From contig NZ_BMSE01000001.1 of assembly GCF_014648995.1 (NCBI RefSeq), positions 992,001 through 1,056,000 of the forward strand: DNA of 64,000 nt, in the 5' to 3' direction. The notes under the pieces were generated by a model. It was not told the origin of the DNA and did no database searches. It saw nothing but the letters and a program-made list of their open reading frames with translations. Positions 8,385-17,422 of this stretch are shown here, in pieces. Source of the stretch: Streptomyces massasporeus (lineage in GTDB: Bacteria > Actinomycetota > Actinomycetes > Streptomycetales > Streptomycetaceae). The position numbers and the translations under genes were made by a program. Position 1 is the stretch's first letter, and the number at the start of each line of letters is the position of its first letter.

Positions 8385-9482
8385 TCACCATCGGATCGGC
8401 AGGTCGGCGACGAGCGCCGTGAGGCGGTCGGCCAGGAGGCGGTGGTCACGGGCCGAGTAGTGCCAGTGGCAGCCTGTGTAGTCGAGGCCGGTGGCATCGA
8501 GGGGCCAGTAGCGGACCCGGCGGTCGCCCGCGCCGGTGCGTTCCCGGACGACGTGTTCGACATGGCCGGCGAACGGGCCCGTGCCGACGGCCAGGAGGGT
8601 CGTCGAGGCCCCGTAGCGCTGCCGTAGTTTCGCGAGGAAGCCGCTGTAGGCGCTGCGGTAGGCGGCCGCGAGGCTCTCGTCCGTCCAGGGCTCGCCCGGG
8701 TTGACCGGGGTGGAGAAGTCGTTCGTTCCGAGGTGGACCACCACGAGCTGCGGCCGCCAGGTGCCGGGGTTCTGCCAGACGTCGCCGGGCACGTTCAGCA
8801 GCGCACGGTCGTAGAAGGTGCGGTAGTTCACCTCCGGCGAGCCTCCGTTGTAGTTGCGGACCATGCCCTGGCCCGAGTACGCGTTGAGCTGGTAGTCGGC
8901 GCGCAGCCCCCGGGCGGTGAGGGCGCCGTAGCTCACGTCGGCGTTCGTGGTGCGCCTCAGCTGCTCGCCGTCGCAGTCGCGGGAGGTGGAGAGGTTGCCG
9001 TACCCGGCCGTGAGGGAGTCGCCGATGAACTCGACCTGGCGGCTGCGGGCGGCGGGCCGGGCCAGGACGGCACCGCCGGGTGCGGCGACGAAGCCGCCGA
9101 AGGAGCTGGTGCTCCACGGGGTGTCGTTGCGCTTGACGAGCCGGACGGTGTGCACGCCGTCGCGCAGACCCCTGACCCAGTGGGTGGTCTTCCCCGGCGT
9201 GACGAGGGTCGCGACGGTGGCCCCGTCGACCTGGACGTCGTAGTCGGCGGCCGGATCGTCGAGCACGACGCCCACGCCGGTGCCCCGGATCCGGCCCTCG
9301 AAGTAGACGCCGGGCCAGCTGTACTGCAGCACGTCACCGGCGTCCTTGACCCGCCCCGCGGTGTGCACGCCGTCCCGTACCGCGCGGGGTTCCGGTGCGG
9401 CGACGGTCGTGACGGCGGCCGTGCCGACCAGCACCGTCGAGACCGCTGACGCGACCAGTATCCGTAACCAGGGCATCGGCAT
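8385..9482 (-). CDS. secreted SGNH/GDSL esterase with CE2-type N-terminal domain (contains a TTA codon)
   Basis: 365 residues from the ATG at 9482, with GGAGGA five bases upstream. A Sec signal peptide (WLRILVASAVSTVLVG...TTVAA) leads into a jelly-roll carbohydrate-binding domain of about 110 residues. The SGNH hydrolase follows: 'FIGDSLTAGYGN' (Ser), 'VVVHLGTNDFSTPV' (Gly/Asn block) and 'GCHWHYSARDH' (Asp/His block). This is the architecture of carbohydrate esterase family 2, which deacetylates polysaccharides. Codon 6 (plus strand 9465-9467) is TTA, the leucine codon read only by the bldA tRNA in Streptomyces, so expression is probably tied to development. It has its own promoter region. 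Confidence 0.9.
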   Translation of the reverse strand: MPMPWLRILVASAVSTVLVGTAAVTTVAAPEPRAVRDGVHTAGRVKDAGDVLQYSWPGVYFEGRIRGTGVGVVLDDPAADYDVQVDGATVATLVTPGKTTHWVRGLRDGVHTVRLVKRNDTPWSTSSFGGFVAAPGGAVLARPAARSRQVEFIGDSLTAGYGNLSTSRDCDGEQLRRTTNADVSYGALTARGLRADYQLNAYSGQGMVRNYNGGSPEVNYRTFYDRALLNVPGDVWQNPGTWRPQLVVVHLGTNDFSTPVNPGEPWTDESLAAAYRSAYSGFLAKLRQRYGASTTLLAVGTGPFAGHVEHVVRERTGAGDRRVRYWPLDATGLDYTGCHWHYSARDHRLLADRLTALVADLPIRW

Positions 9483-9591
9483 GGCTGTCCTCCGCGAGGG
9501 CGAGGGAGGTGCACGGGACGGGGGCAGAGTGACCGTACACCGACAAATCCGTCGCCCACCAGACCACGCCCCACGCCCCCGGCCGCTCGCC

Positions 9592-10317
9592 TCAGGCCGT
9601 GCGCCCCGCCACCAGCCAGGTGGAGGGCAGCTCGATGCGCGTGCCGTCCGGGCGGTACTCCGTGGTCCTCAGCGGCAGCCGGCCGCTCGCCAGGACGGTG
9701 AGACCGGCCGAGCGCAGATACTCGGGCACGGCCTCGTCCGAGACGTCGCCGGGAGTGAGGCCGTGCCGGAAGACCGGTGCGAGCTTGGGCGGCGGGCCGT
9801 CCGGGCCGCCCGCCAGACCCGTCAGGACCTGTTTCGCGGCGCCCGAGAGCTCCACCAGGCAGGCCCGGCCCCGGTCGCCGACCAGCGTGGCGATCCCGTC
9901 GACGAGGGACTGCCGGTCGTCCGGCTCGCACTGGTGCAGGACGCCCCGCACATAGACGTTGGTGTCGCCGAGCTCCGCGTGCAGGGCCTGGGCCTCGTCC
10001 TTCCCGGCGGCGTCCAGCTGCCGGTAGGCGGCCTGACCCGCCGGGTCGGAGCGCCGGGCGTGGTCGAGGGCCGCGGCGGACAGGTCGACGCCCAGGACCC
10101 GCGGGAAACGGTCGGCGAGATAGCGGGTCTGGGTGCCGTTGCCGCAGCCGAGGTCCACCATCGGCAGTGCGGGATCGGCCAGGTACGGCTCGAACAGGGC
10201 GAGATGCGGGCCCACGGTCAGGACCGGTTCCGCGTCCCAGAACACCGCCCCCGGTTCGGCGGGCGCCTCCCGCCAGAACGCCTCCCACGCCTCCCGGTAC
10301 CGACTCGTCACGCTCAT
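9592..10317 (-). CDS. class I SAM-dependent methyltransferase
   Basis: 241 residues from the ATG at 10317 (MSVTSRYREAWEAFWREAP). Motif I is 'PMVDLGCGNGTQTRYL' and motif II 'VLGVDLSAAALDHAR', the SAM-binding Rossmann signature. The 'VRGVLHQCEPDDRQSLVDGI' region corresponds to the post-II strand. The C-terminus 'EYRPDGTRIELPSTWLVAGR' is common to a group of uncharacterised actinomycete small-molecule methyltransferases. It stands alone between the esterase and the signalling gene. Substrate unknown. Confidence 0.88.
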   Translation of the reverse strand: MSVTSRYREAWEAFWREAPAEPGAVFWDAEPVLTVGPHLALFEPYLADPALPMVDLGCGNGTQTRYLADRFPRVLGVDLSAAALDHARRSDPAGQAAYRQLDAAGKDEAQALHAELGDTNVYVRGVLHQCEPDDRQSLVDGIATLVGDRGRACLVELSGAAKQVLTGLAGGPDGPPPKLAPVFRHGLTPGDVSDEAVPEYLRSAGLTVLASGRLPLRTTEYRPDGTRIELPSTWLVAGRTA

Positions 10318-10439
10318 GGCCCACTCCCCAGGGTGCGAACGAATCCCGCCATGCGGCGGGCGAGTACGGTGTATCGCGCCCCGGCCCCGGCCACAAGAAC
10401 GCGGCACGTACCTTCACGCCCCGTTCGGCGCGGGGGTGT

Positions 10440-12878
10440 TCAGCGGCGCGGCAGCGTCAGCTCGAACCACACCGTCTTGCCGCTCTTGGTCCGGCTGGTC
10501 CCCCACTCGCGGGACAGCGTGCTGACGACGCGCAGACCGCGTCCCGCCTCGTCGAGCGGGCCCGCGCTGAGCAGGGTCGGCAGCTCGTGGTCGTCGTCGT
10601 CCACCTCGCACAGCAGGGTGTCGCCGCGGACCAGACGCAGTGCGACGGGCCGGGCGTGCGAGTGCCGTACGGCGTTGGTGACGAGTTCGCCGGCCATCAG
10701 CTCGGCGGGCGCGACGAGTTTCGCCAGGCCCCACTCGTGCAGTTGCTCGCGCACCGCCGCGCGGGCCCGGCTCACCTCGGACGGGTCGAGGGCGAGGCGC
10801 CATTCGGCCACGTCGTCCGGCTCGATGCCGCCCAGGCGGGCCATCAGCAGCGCCACGTCGTCCTTGCGGCCGCCGCGACCCGCTTCGGCAAATGTCACAG
10901 CCAGGGCGCGGATGATGGTGTCGCAGGCGTCGTCCATGGAGGCGGCCGGGTGAGCGGCCGACTCGCAGAGCGTCGCAAGGCCCACGCCGATGTCCTCGCC
11001 GCGCACCTCGACCAGTCCGTCGGTGCACATCACCAGCCGGTCGCCGGGCTCGACGCGCACCCGGATCGCCTCGAAGGGCACTCCCCCGACTCCGATGGGC
11101 GCGCCCGTGGGCAGGTCCAGCAGTTCGCTGCGGCCGTCGTCGGCACGGACCAGGACGGGCGGGATGTGCCCGGCGTTGGCGAGGTGGAGTTGGCTCGCGA
11201 TCGGGTCGTAGACGGCGTAGAGGCAGGTCGCGAGGTAGCTGTCGCCGAGGCGCTGTGCGAGGTCGTCGAGGTTGCGCAGCAGCTGGGCGGGCGGCAGGTC
11301 GAGCCCGGCCATGGTCTGCACGGCCGTCCGCAACTGGCCCATCATCGCGGCCGAGTTCAGGCCGTGGCCCATGACGTCGCCGACGACGAGGGCCGTGCGC
11401 CCGCCGTGCAGCTTCACCGCGTCGAACCAGTCACCGCCGACCCGCCCGAGCAGCGTGCCGGGCAGATAGCGGGTGGCGATGTCGCAGCCGGTCATGCGGG
11501 GCGGGATGTGCGGGAGCATGCTGTCCTGGAGCGTCTCGGCGACGTTCTCCTGGAAGGTGTACATGCGCGCGTTGTCCAGTACGAGGCCCGCGCGGGCCGC
11601 GAGTTCGGCGCCGGTGACGCGGTCCATGTCGTTGAAGACGGGCCGCTCCGGGTGCCGCAGCAGGATCATGAAGCCGAGGACGACGTTGCGGGCCTTCAGC
11701 GGCACGACCAGCATCGAGCGGCCGGTGATGAGGGGCCGGATGTCGCGCTTCTCGAACTGCGCGGCGATGGCGTGCCCCATCTCCTCGCTGATGCGCGGCA
11801 CGAGGACGGGTTCGCCGCTGGTCATGCACTGGAAGAACGGCGTGTGCGCCGGGAACGGCATGGCCTCGCCGACGGGGACGACGTCGTCCCAGCGGCCCGG
11901 TTCGTCGGTGTGTTCCAGAGCGACCCGGTGCCACATCGTGGTGGTGTCGGGCACGCCGTCCTCGAACCCCTCGCCGGCGACGACCTGTTCCCGCAGGTAC
12001 GTCCCGGCGACATCGGTGAAGCGGGGCACGACGGCCCTGCTGACCTCGATGATCGTCCGGGACAGGTCGAGGGAGGTGCCGATGCGGCCGCTGACCTCGT
12101 TGAGGAACTCCAGGCGCTCACGGACGGCGGCGTACTCGAGGTCCTCGCCCTCGTCCCGCAGTTCCGCCGGCACGGGCTCGCCGGCGGCCAGGGCCCGCGC
12201 GGCCCGGTCGCGGCGTGCCTTGCGTTCGGCGCGCCGGGCGACGCCCCAGTCGGGGGTGACGGGCACCCGGTCGTTCTGACTGAACTCCAGGACGGGATAG
12301 CCGAGTTCGAGGATCTGCGCGACGATGCGGGCGCTCTCGCCGACGCTCATGCTGGGCAGGATCTCGGGGAGCCGGCGGGCGAGGTCCTCCGCCCCGGGGA
12401 AGTCGGTGTGCAGCGCGAAGCCGGGCGCGATCCGCTCGCCCGCCCCGCTGCCCGCGCGCAGTCCCTCGGCGTCGGCGGCCAGCACGAGCAGCCGCTCGGG
12501 CCCGGGGCCCACCAGCGGGTAGGCCCACCACAGGACGTCGACCCGGCCGTCCCCGGAGGCGGTGAGCCGGGCGCGGCCCGCGGCCGGGTAGGAGAGCCCG
12601 CCGTCGAGGGAGGATTCGAGGTCGGGGCCGAGACCGTCACCGGCGGCGTACGGGGTGGTGTCCCGCTCGTCGGGCAGGGCGCCGGAGACGGGGAGCAGGT
12701 CGAGGGCGGTGCGGCCGATCGCCTCGTCCTTGGGGACACCGAACAGGCGCCGTGCGCCGCGGCTCCAGTGGGACACGAGGCCGTCGCGGTCGACCACGAC
12801 GACGGCCAGGGGGACGCGGCCGGGCGCGGCGGGTTCGCTCACCGTGCCCTGCCCAGCCCTGTCGGTGCCATGGTCCAT
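10440..12878 (-). CDS. PAS-GAF-SpoIIE (PP2C) phosphatase with C-terminal RsbW-like ATPase domain
   Basis: 812 residues from the ATG at 12878. Order: a PAS domain (about residues 20-110, 'PLAVVVVDRDGLVSHWSRGA'), a second sensory region, a GAF domain (about 310-440), a SpoIIE/PP2C phosphatase domain with the metal motifs 'RVGGDWFDAVKL' and 'VVGDVMGHGLNSAAMMGQL', and a HATPase_c anti-sigma kinase domain at the C-terminus ('MAGELVTNAVRHSHARP'). This is the classic Streptomyces RsbU-like sensor: a ligand or redox signal reaches the phosphatase, which dephosphorylates an anti-sigma antagonist, while the ATPase can bind or phosphorylate partners. No STAS or sigma gene is adjacent, so the partner is encoded elsewhere. 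Confidence 0.93.
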   Translation of the reverse strand: MDHGTDRAGQGTVSEPAAPGRVPLAVVVVDRDGLVSHWSRGARRLFGVPKDEAIGRTALDLLPVSGALPDERDTTPYAAGDGLGPDLESSLDGGLSYPAAGRARLTASGDGRVDVLWWAYPLVGPGPERLLVLAADAEGLRAGSGAGERIAPGFALHTDFPGAEDLARRLPEILPSMSVGESARIVAQILELGYPVLEFSQNDRVPVTPDWGVARRAERKARRDRAARALAAGEPVPAELRDEGEDLEYAAVRERLEFLNEVSGRIGTSLDLSRTIIEVSRAVVPRFTDVAGTYLREQVVAGEGFEDGVPDTTTMWHRVALEHTDEPGRWDDVVPVGEAMPFPAHTPFFQCMTSGEPVLVPRISEEMGHAIAAQFEKRDIRPLITGRSMLVVPLKARNVVLGFMILLRHPERPVFNDMDRVTGAELAARAGLVLDNARMYTFQENVAETLQDSMLPHIPPRMTGCDIATRYLPGTLLGRVGGDWFDAVKLHGGRTALVVGDVMGHGLNSAAMMGQLRTAVQTMAGLDLPPAQLLRNLDDLAQRLGDSYLATCLYAVYDPIASQLHLANAGHIPPVLVRADDGRSELLDLPTGAPIGVGGVPFEAIRVRVEPGDRLVMCTDGLVEVRGEDIGVGLATLCESAAHPAASMDDACDTIIRALAVTFAEAGRGGRKDDVALLMARLGGIEPDDVAEWRLALDPSEVSRARAAVREQLHEWGLAKLVAPAELMAGELVTNAVRHSHARPVALRLVRGDTLLCEVDDDDHELPTLLSAGPLDEAGRGLRVVSTLSREWGTSRTKSGKTVWFELTLPRR

Positions 12879-13042
12879 GGCCAGGCCCTCTCTCCCCACG
12901 GACGCAAGATCTGTGCCGGTGTCTCCACCGTACGGCTCCCGCCGGTGGCGATGTGAGGCAATGCGGGAATTGCCCGCGCGGGGTTCGCACCGGCGCACGA
13001 CCCCGCGTGCCGCTGCTCGTTCAGCCTGCGGCCGGTGCCCGT

Positions 13043-15427
13043 TCAGTCCTCGTGGCTCAGCTGGAGATCCCGCTCGGTACGGCCTCCTCCGGCGACCTGG
13101 AGCACGGTGGCGACGGGCGGGTATCCGGCGGCGATGACGGTGTACTCGCCGGAGGACAGGTCGACGAAGCGGAACGTGCCGTCGGCGCCCGTGGTGAGGG
13201 TGTCGACGACGTTGCCCGCCACGTCGAGCAGCGTCACGCGCGCGTCCTCGACGGGCCTGCCGCCGCCTGCCCGGACGGTGCCGCGCAGCACGGCTCCGCC
13301 GGCCAGTTCGATGTCCCGGCGGGTCTCGCGTGCGGCCTGGACGGTGACGGGGAGCGCGGCCGGGCGGAAGGCGGGCGCACTGGCCGCGAGGGTGTACTCG
13401 CCGGCGACGAGCTCGGTGATGACGTAGCCGCCCTCCCGGCCGCTGCGGGTGGTGGCGACGACCTCGCCGTGCACGTTGGTGAGCGTGACGGTGGCGTCCC
13501 GCACGGGCGTGCCGTCGGCGGTGACCACGGTGCCGATCAGGTTTCCGGCGCCGCCGAGGACGATGTCGAGCTCGACGGGGCGTTCGCCGACGGTCACGGT
13601 GACCGCCTGCGGCTGATGGCCGCCCGCCGCGGCGATCAGCACGTACGAGCCCGGGCCCGGGGTGGCGAGCGCGTAGCGCCCGTCCTCGCCGCTCGCGCCG
13701 CGCCCGGTCTGCTGCCCGGTGACGTCGATGAGCGTGAGCGCCGCGCGGGGCACGACGGTCCCGTCAGGGTGCTGCACCGAGCCGCACACGGGCACGCCCG
13801 CGGCGTGCGCGGCGCGGGCCTGCGGGACCGGGGCCGTCCCCGGCGCCGTGCCCGGGTCGGTGACGGAGGCGTTGTGGGACACCAGGGGTTGCTCCTTGAG
13901 GAAGAGGGCGATGACCAGTCCGAGGACGAGCACCGGCACCAGGTAGAGGAAGATCCGCGGCATGGCGTCGGCGTACGCCCGGATGTAGTCGTCCCGCAGG
14001 GCCGGGGGCAGCGCGTGCACGAGCTGCGGGGTGAGGGACTCGGGGTCCGGCAGCCCGGCCCTTGGGGGAAGCCGGTCGGCGAGGGCGTCGGCGAGCCGGT
14101 CGGCGAACAGGGTGCCGAAGACGGCGGCTCCGACGCTGCCGCCGATCTGCCGGAAGTAGTTGTTGGCGCTGGTGGCGGTGCCGAGGTCGGCGGGGCGCAC
14201 GGAGTTCTGCACGGCGAGGATCAGCACCGGCATCACCATGCCGATGCCGGCGCCGAGGACGGCCATCCAGATGCTGTAGTGCAGCCGGGGCGTGCCGACC
14301 TCCAGGCGCGACAGCAGCCACATGCCGGTGACGGAGAGGGCGCCGCCGAGGATCGGGTAGGCCTTGTAGCGGCCGGTGTGGCTGATGAGCTGGCCGGCGA
14401 TGATCGAGGCGCCGACGATGCCGGCCATCATCGGCAGCATGAGCAGGCCCGACTCGGTGGCGGAGGCCCCGTCGACCATCTGCAGGTACGTCGGCAGATA
14501 GCTGGCGGCGCCGAACAGGCCCACCCCGATCACCAGGCCGACCAGGCCGGTGACGTTGAAGACGGAGTCCCTGAACAGCCTGAGGGGGATGAGGGGTTCG
14601 ACGGCGAAGTGCTCGACGACGAGGAAGAGGACGGTCGCCGCCGCCGCTCCGGCCGCGAGGCCGAGGATCATGCGCGAGTCCCAGGCGTACTCGGTGCCGC
14701 CCCAGCTGGTCAGCAGGACCAGGCAGGTGGAGGCGGCGGTCAGCAGCAGCGCGCCGAGGACGTCCAGCCGGGCCCGGACGGCCGGCTTGGGGAGTTTCAG
14801 CGTGACGGCGACGACGGCCAGGGTGACCAGACCGAAGGGGACGTTGACGTAGAAGCACCAGCGCCAGGAGAGGTGGTCCGTGAAGTAGCCGCCGAGCAGC
14901 GGTCCGGCCACGGAGGCGAGGCCGAAGGCGGCGCCGATCAGGCCCATGTAGCGGCCGCGCTGCCGGGGCGGCACGATGTCCGCGATGATCGCCTGGACGC
15001 CGATCATGAGGCCGCCCGCGCCGACGCCCTGCAGGGCGCGGAAGGCGATCAGCTGGTCCATGGTCTGAGCCCGGCCCGCGAGCGCGGAGCCGGCGACGAA
15101 GACGACGATCGCGAACTGGAAGACGCCCTTGCGGCCCAGCAGGTCGCCGAGCTTGCCGTAGATCGGCAGTCCGACGGTGGCGGTGAGCAGGTAGGCGGTG
15201 ATCGCCCAGGACATCCGGTCCAGGCCGTGCAGTTCACCGACGATCTTCGGCAGCGCGGTGGCGACGATCATCTGCTCCAGGGCGGCCAGGAGAAGGGCCA
15301 GCATGAGAGCGAAGAAGACCAGCCGCACCCGGCGCGGGCTCGGTCCGGTGTCCGGATCCGGCAGGGGTGCGGGGGTGTCGGGGGGCGCTACCGCCGGTTC
15401 GTCCTGCGCCAGAGTGATCCCGCCCAC
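13043..15427 (-). CDS. 14-TM MFS drug exporter (DHA2/EmrB type) fused to three carboxypeptidase-regulatory-like repeats
   Basis: 794 residues. Residues 30-530 are a DHA2 transporter: motif A '[16 protein letters not shown]', motif C-like '[16 protein letters not shown]' and 14 hydrophobic segments. After the last helix ('[19 protein letters not shown]') come three ~80-residue repeats at about 545-625, 630-710 and 714-794. Each starts G(S/T)V...DG(T)PV.(D/R)A.(V/L)TL(T/I/L) and ends with a GEYTLAA/GSYVLIA/GEYTVIA strand, the pattern of Ig-like carboxypeptidase regulatory or CNA-B beta-sandwiches. The DHA2 family normally ends after the last TM, so about 250 residues are extra. The sandwich could sit on either face; the 14-TM even number suggests the cytoplasm. 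Substrate unknown. Confidence 0.9.
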   Translation of the reverse strand: MGGITLAQDEPAVAPPDTPAPLPDPDTGPSPRRVRLVFFALMLALLLAALEQMIVATALPKIVGELHGLDRMSWAITAYLLTATVGLPIYGKLGDLLGRKGVFQFAIVVFVAGSALAGRAQTMDQLIAFRALQGVGAGGLMIGVQAIIADIVPPRQRGRYMGLIGAAFGLASVAGPLLGGYFTDHLSWRWCFYVNVPFGLVTLAVVAVTLKLPKPAVRARLDVLGALLLTAASTCLVLLTSWGGTEYAWDSRMILGLAAGAAAATVLFLVVEHFAVEPLIPLRLFRDSVFNVTGLVGLVIGVGLFGAASYLPTYLQMVDGASATESGLLMLPMMAGIVGASIIAGQLISHTGRYKAYPILGGALSVTGMWLLSRLEVGTPRLHYSIWMAVLGAGIGMVMPVLILAVQNSVRPADLGTATSANNYFRQIGGSVGAAVFGTLFADRLADALADRLPPRAGLPDPESLTPQLVHALPPALRDDYIRAYADAMPRIFLYLVPVLVLGLVIALFLKEQPLVSHNASVTDPGTAPGTAPVPQARAAHAAGVPVCGSVQHPDGTVVPRAALTLIDVTGQQTGRGASGEDGRYALATPGPGSYVLIAAAGGHQPQAVTVTVGERPVELDIVLGGAGNLIGTVVTADGTPVRDATVTLTNVHGEVVATTRSGREGGYVITELVAGEYTLAASAPAFRPAALPVTVQAARETRRDIELAGGAVLRGTVRAGGGRPVEDARVTLLDVAGNVVDTLTTGADGTFRFVDLSSGEYTVIAAGYPPVATVLQVAGGGRTERDLQLSHED

Positions 15428-15585
15428 TCACCGCTCCCCTCGTCGCGCTGCCGCACAATTCCCGCGTAAAAGCGACAACTACGAGCAAGCGCGACGAGTT
15501 ACGGCACAGGAGCGAGCCGTACGGAGATCACTCGAACCGGTGAGGGGGGGGCAACAGCCCCTGAGTATCTGAACCTTGGGGCGGG

Positions 15586-16029
15586 CTACTTCTCGACCTC
15601 GGCGGCGAGCTTGGCGAGCATCGCGTCGTAGATCCGGCCGAGGCCCTTGGGCGCGAAGGTCTTCTCGAAGAAGCCTCCGATGCCGCCGGCACCGGTCCAG
15701 GTGGTGGTGACGACGACCCGGGACTTGCCCTCGCCGGCCGGGGTGACCCGCCAGGTGGTGACCATGGAGGAGTTGCGGTCCTTCTCGACCAGCTCGCCGT
15801 CGGTGGGCTCGCTCACCTCCAGGAGGCAGTCGCGCACACGCTTGCTGGTGGCCTGGAGCTTCCAGTGGACGAGGGTGCCCTCGCCGTCACCGCCCTCCCG
15901 GACCTCGTACTCGCTGAACTGCTCGGGCAGCAGCTTCGCGCGCGTGCCGCTGTAGTCGGCGAGGGCGTCGAACACCGTCTCCGCGTCCGCCGCGACGATC
16001 CGCTCCGTAGTGGCCTCGACCTGCGCCAT
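15586..16029 (-). CDS. SRPBCC (START/polyketide cyclase-like) family protein
   Basis: 147 residues from the ATG at 16029, preceded by GGAGGAAAGC. The start MAQVEATTERIVAADAETVF, the 'TTWRVTPAGEGKSRVVVTTTW' strands and the long C-terminal helix ('LGRIYDAMLAKLAAEVEK') are the SRPBCC helix-grip fold, which makes a hydrophobic ligand cavity. Members without biosynthetic neighbours are generic lipid- or ligand-binding proteins. It diverges from the radical SAM gene. No catalytic function can be proposed. Confidence 0.88.
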   Translation of the reverse strand: MAQVEATTERIVAADAETVFDALADYSGTRAKLLPEQFSEYEVREGGDGEGTLVHWKLQATSKRVRDCLLEVSEPTDGELVEKDRNSSMVTTWRVTPAGEGKSRVVVTTTWTGAGGIGGFFEKTFAPKGLGRIYDAMLAKLAAEVEK

Positions 16030-16154
16030 CGCTTTCCTCCAGGACTGGTTGCTCGGGGGTCGGGGCAAGCCAACCACCCCGCCGCCCGGCCCCCCAAATC
16101 GGGGTGGCGCAACCCGGTCGAACACGTTCGGAAAACACCCTCGCACGATCAAGG

Positions 16155-16166
16155 GAACATGTGTTC
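16155..16166. promoter_or_regulatory. SOS (LexA) box upstream of the radical SAM gene
   Basis: GAACATGTGTTC matches the actinobacterial LexA consensus GAAC-N4-GTTC without mismatch. It sits 33 bp before the ATG of the Rv2578c-like radical SAM gene. The mycobacterial SOS box is the same motif, so DNA-damage induction of this gene is a direct prediction. The box is also 126 bp upstream of the divergent SRPBCC gene. Confidence 0.75.
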
Positions 16167-16198
16167 TATTCTGTGGTCAGTGCTACCGAGGAGGCGTC

Positions 16199-17239
16199 AT
16201 GCGCTGGGAGAACCTCACATCGGACTCCGAACACAGCCGGGCCGATGCCGCGCTGTTCGGCGCGGACGCGGTCACGACCCGCACGTTCGACACTCCGGAG
16301 TTCAGCGGGATCACCTTCCACGAGGTCCGGGCCCGTTCGATCATCAACCGGGTGCCGGCGGTCTCACGGATGTCGTTCCAGTGGACGGTCAATCCCTATC
16401 GGGGCTGCTCGCACGCGTGCGTGTACTGCTTCGCGCGCAAGACGCACAGTTACCTGGACCTCGACACGGGCCTCGGCTTCGACAGCCAGATCGTCGTCAA
16501 GACCAACGCGCCGGAGCTGCTGCGCCGGCAGCTCGGCTCGCGCCGCTGGCAGGGCGAGCACATCGCGATGGGCACCAACGTCGACTGCTACCAGCGCGCC
16601 GAGGGCCGCTACCGCCTGATGCCGGGCATCATCGCGGCGCTGCGCGACCACGCGAACCCCTTCTCGATCCTGACCAAGGGCACGCTCATCCTGCGCGACC
16701 TGGACCTGATCACACAGGCGGCGCAGGTGACCGACGTCGGCGTCTCCGTGTCGGTCGGCTTCACCGAGCAGGAGCTCTGGCGCACCGTAGAGCCCGGCAC
16801 GCCCGCGCCGGAGCGGCGCCTGGAGGTCGTGCGCACCCTGGCCGAACACGGCGTCGGCTGCGGGGTGCTGATGGCGCCGGTGATCCCGTTCCTGAGCGAC
16901 ACGCCCGCCCAACTCCGCGCCACCGTACGGTCGATCGCGGCATCCGGCGCCACGTCCGTGACGCCGCTGGTGCTGCATCTGCGGCCCGGCGCCCGGGAGT
17001 GGTTCATGGCCTGGCTGGAGCAGCACCACCCGTACCTGGTGGCCCGTTACCAGCGGTTGTACGCGGAGGGCTCCTACGCCCCGAAGTGGTACCAGCGGCG
17101 GATCACCCGTCAGGTGCACGAGCTGGCCGAGGAGTACGGCATCGGGCCCACGCGCGCGGGGATGCCGCGGCGGATCCGGCCCTCCGAGGCGGCCGAGGAG
17201 CCGCCGGTGACGGGACCGACCCAACTCTCGCTCCTCTAG
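16199..17239 (+). CDS. Rv2578c-family radical SAM protein
   Basis: 346 residues from the ATG at 16199, with GAGGAGG four bases upstream. The cluster motif 'NPYRGCSHACVYCFARKTH' (CxxxCxxC) lies near residue 70, after a ~60-residue N-terminal extension. 'HIAMGTNVDCYQRAEGRYRL' and 'ILTKGTLILRDL' follow, both characteristic of the Rv2578c/SplB-related group. SplB-type enzymes repair spore photoproduct, but the reaction of Rv2578c proteins is not established. The C-terminal tail 'PTQLSLL' resembles a beta-clamp binding peptide (QLSLL versus QLxLF), which would fit a DNA repair role; this is inference. The perfect LexA box upstream supports the same idea. Confidence 0.9.
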   Translation: MRWENLTSDSEHSRADAALFGADAVTTRTFDTPEFSGITFHEVRARSIINRVPAVSRMSFQWTVNPYRGCSHACVYCFARKTHSYLDLDTGLGFDSQIVVKTNAPELLRRQLGSRRWQGEHIAMGTNVDCYQRAEGRYRLMPGIIAALRDHANPFSILTKGTLILRDLDLITQAAQVTDVGVSVSVGFTEQELWRTVEPGTPAPERRLEVVRTLAEHGVGCGVLMAPVIPFLSDTPAQLRATVRSIAASGATSVTPLVLHLRPGAREWFMAWLEQHHPYLVARYQRLYAEGSYAPKWYQRRITRQVHELAEEYGIGPTRAGMPRRIRPSEAAEEPPVTGPTQLSLL

Positions 17240-17422
17240 GAGAATTCGAGCCACTCCAGGAGCACGCGAGACCTGCGCCCCATGGCGAGCATTCGAGCGC
17301 ATCTGAGATCCAATCGGGTCATGAGCTTTACCGAATGAGTTCTTCCAGGACCGGTTTCCGGGACGATGCGGCGAGGACGGCGACCCTCGCGGTCCTCCAT
17401 CCCGCCGTCCTGGGAGGACTCC

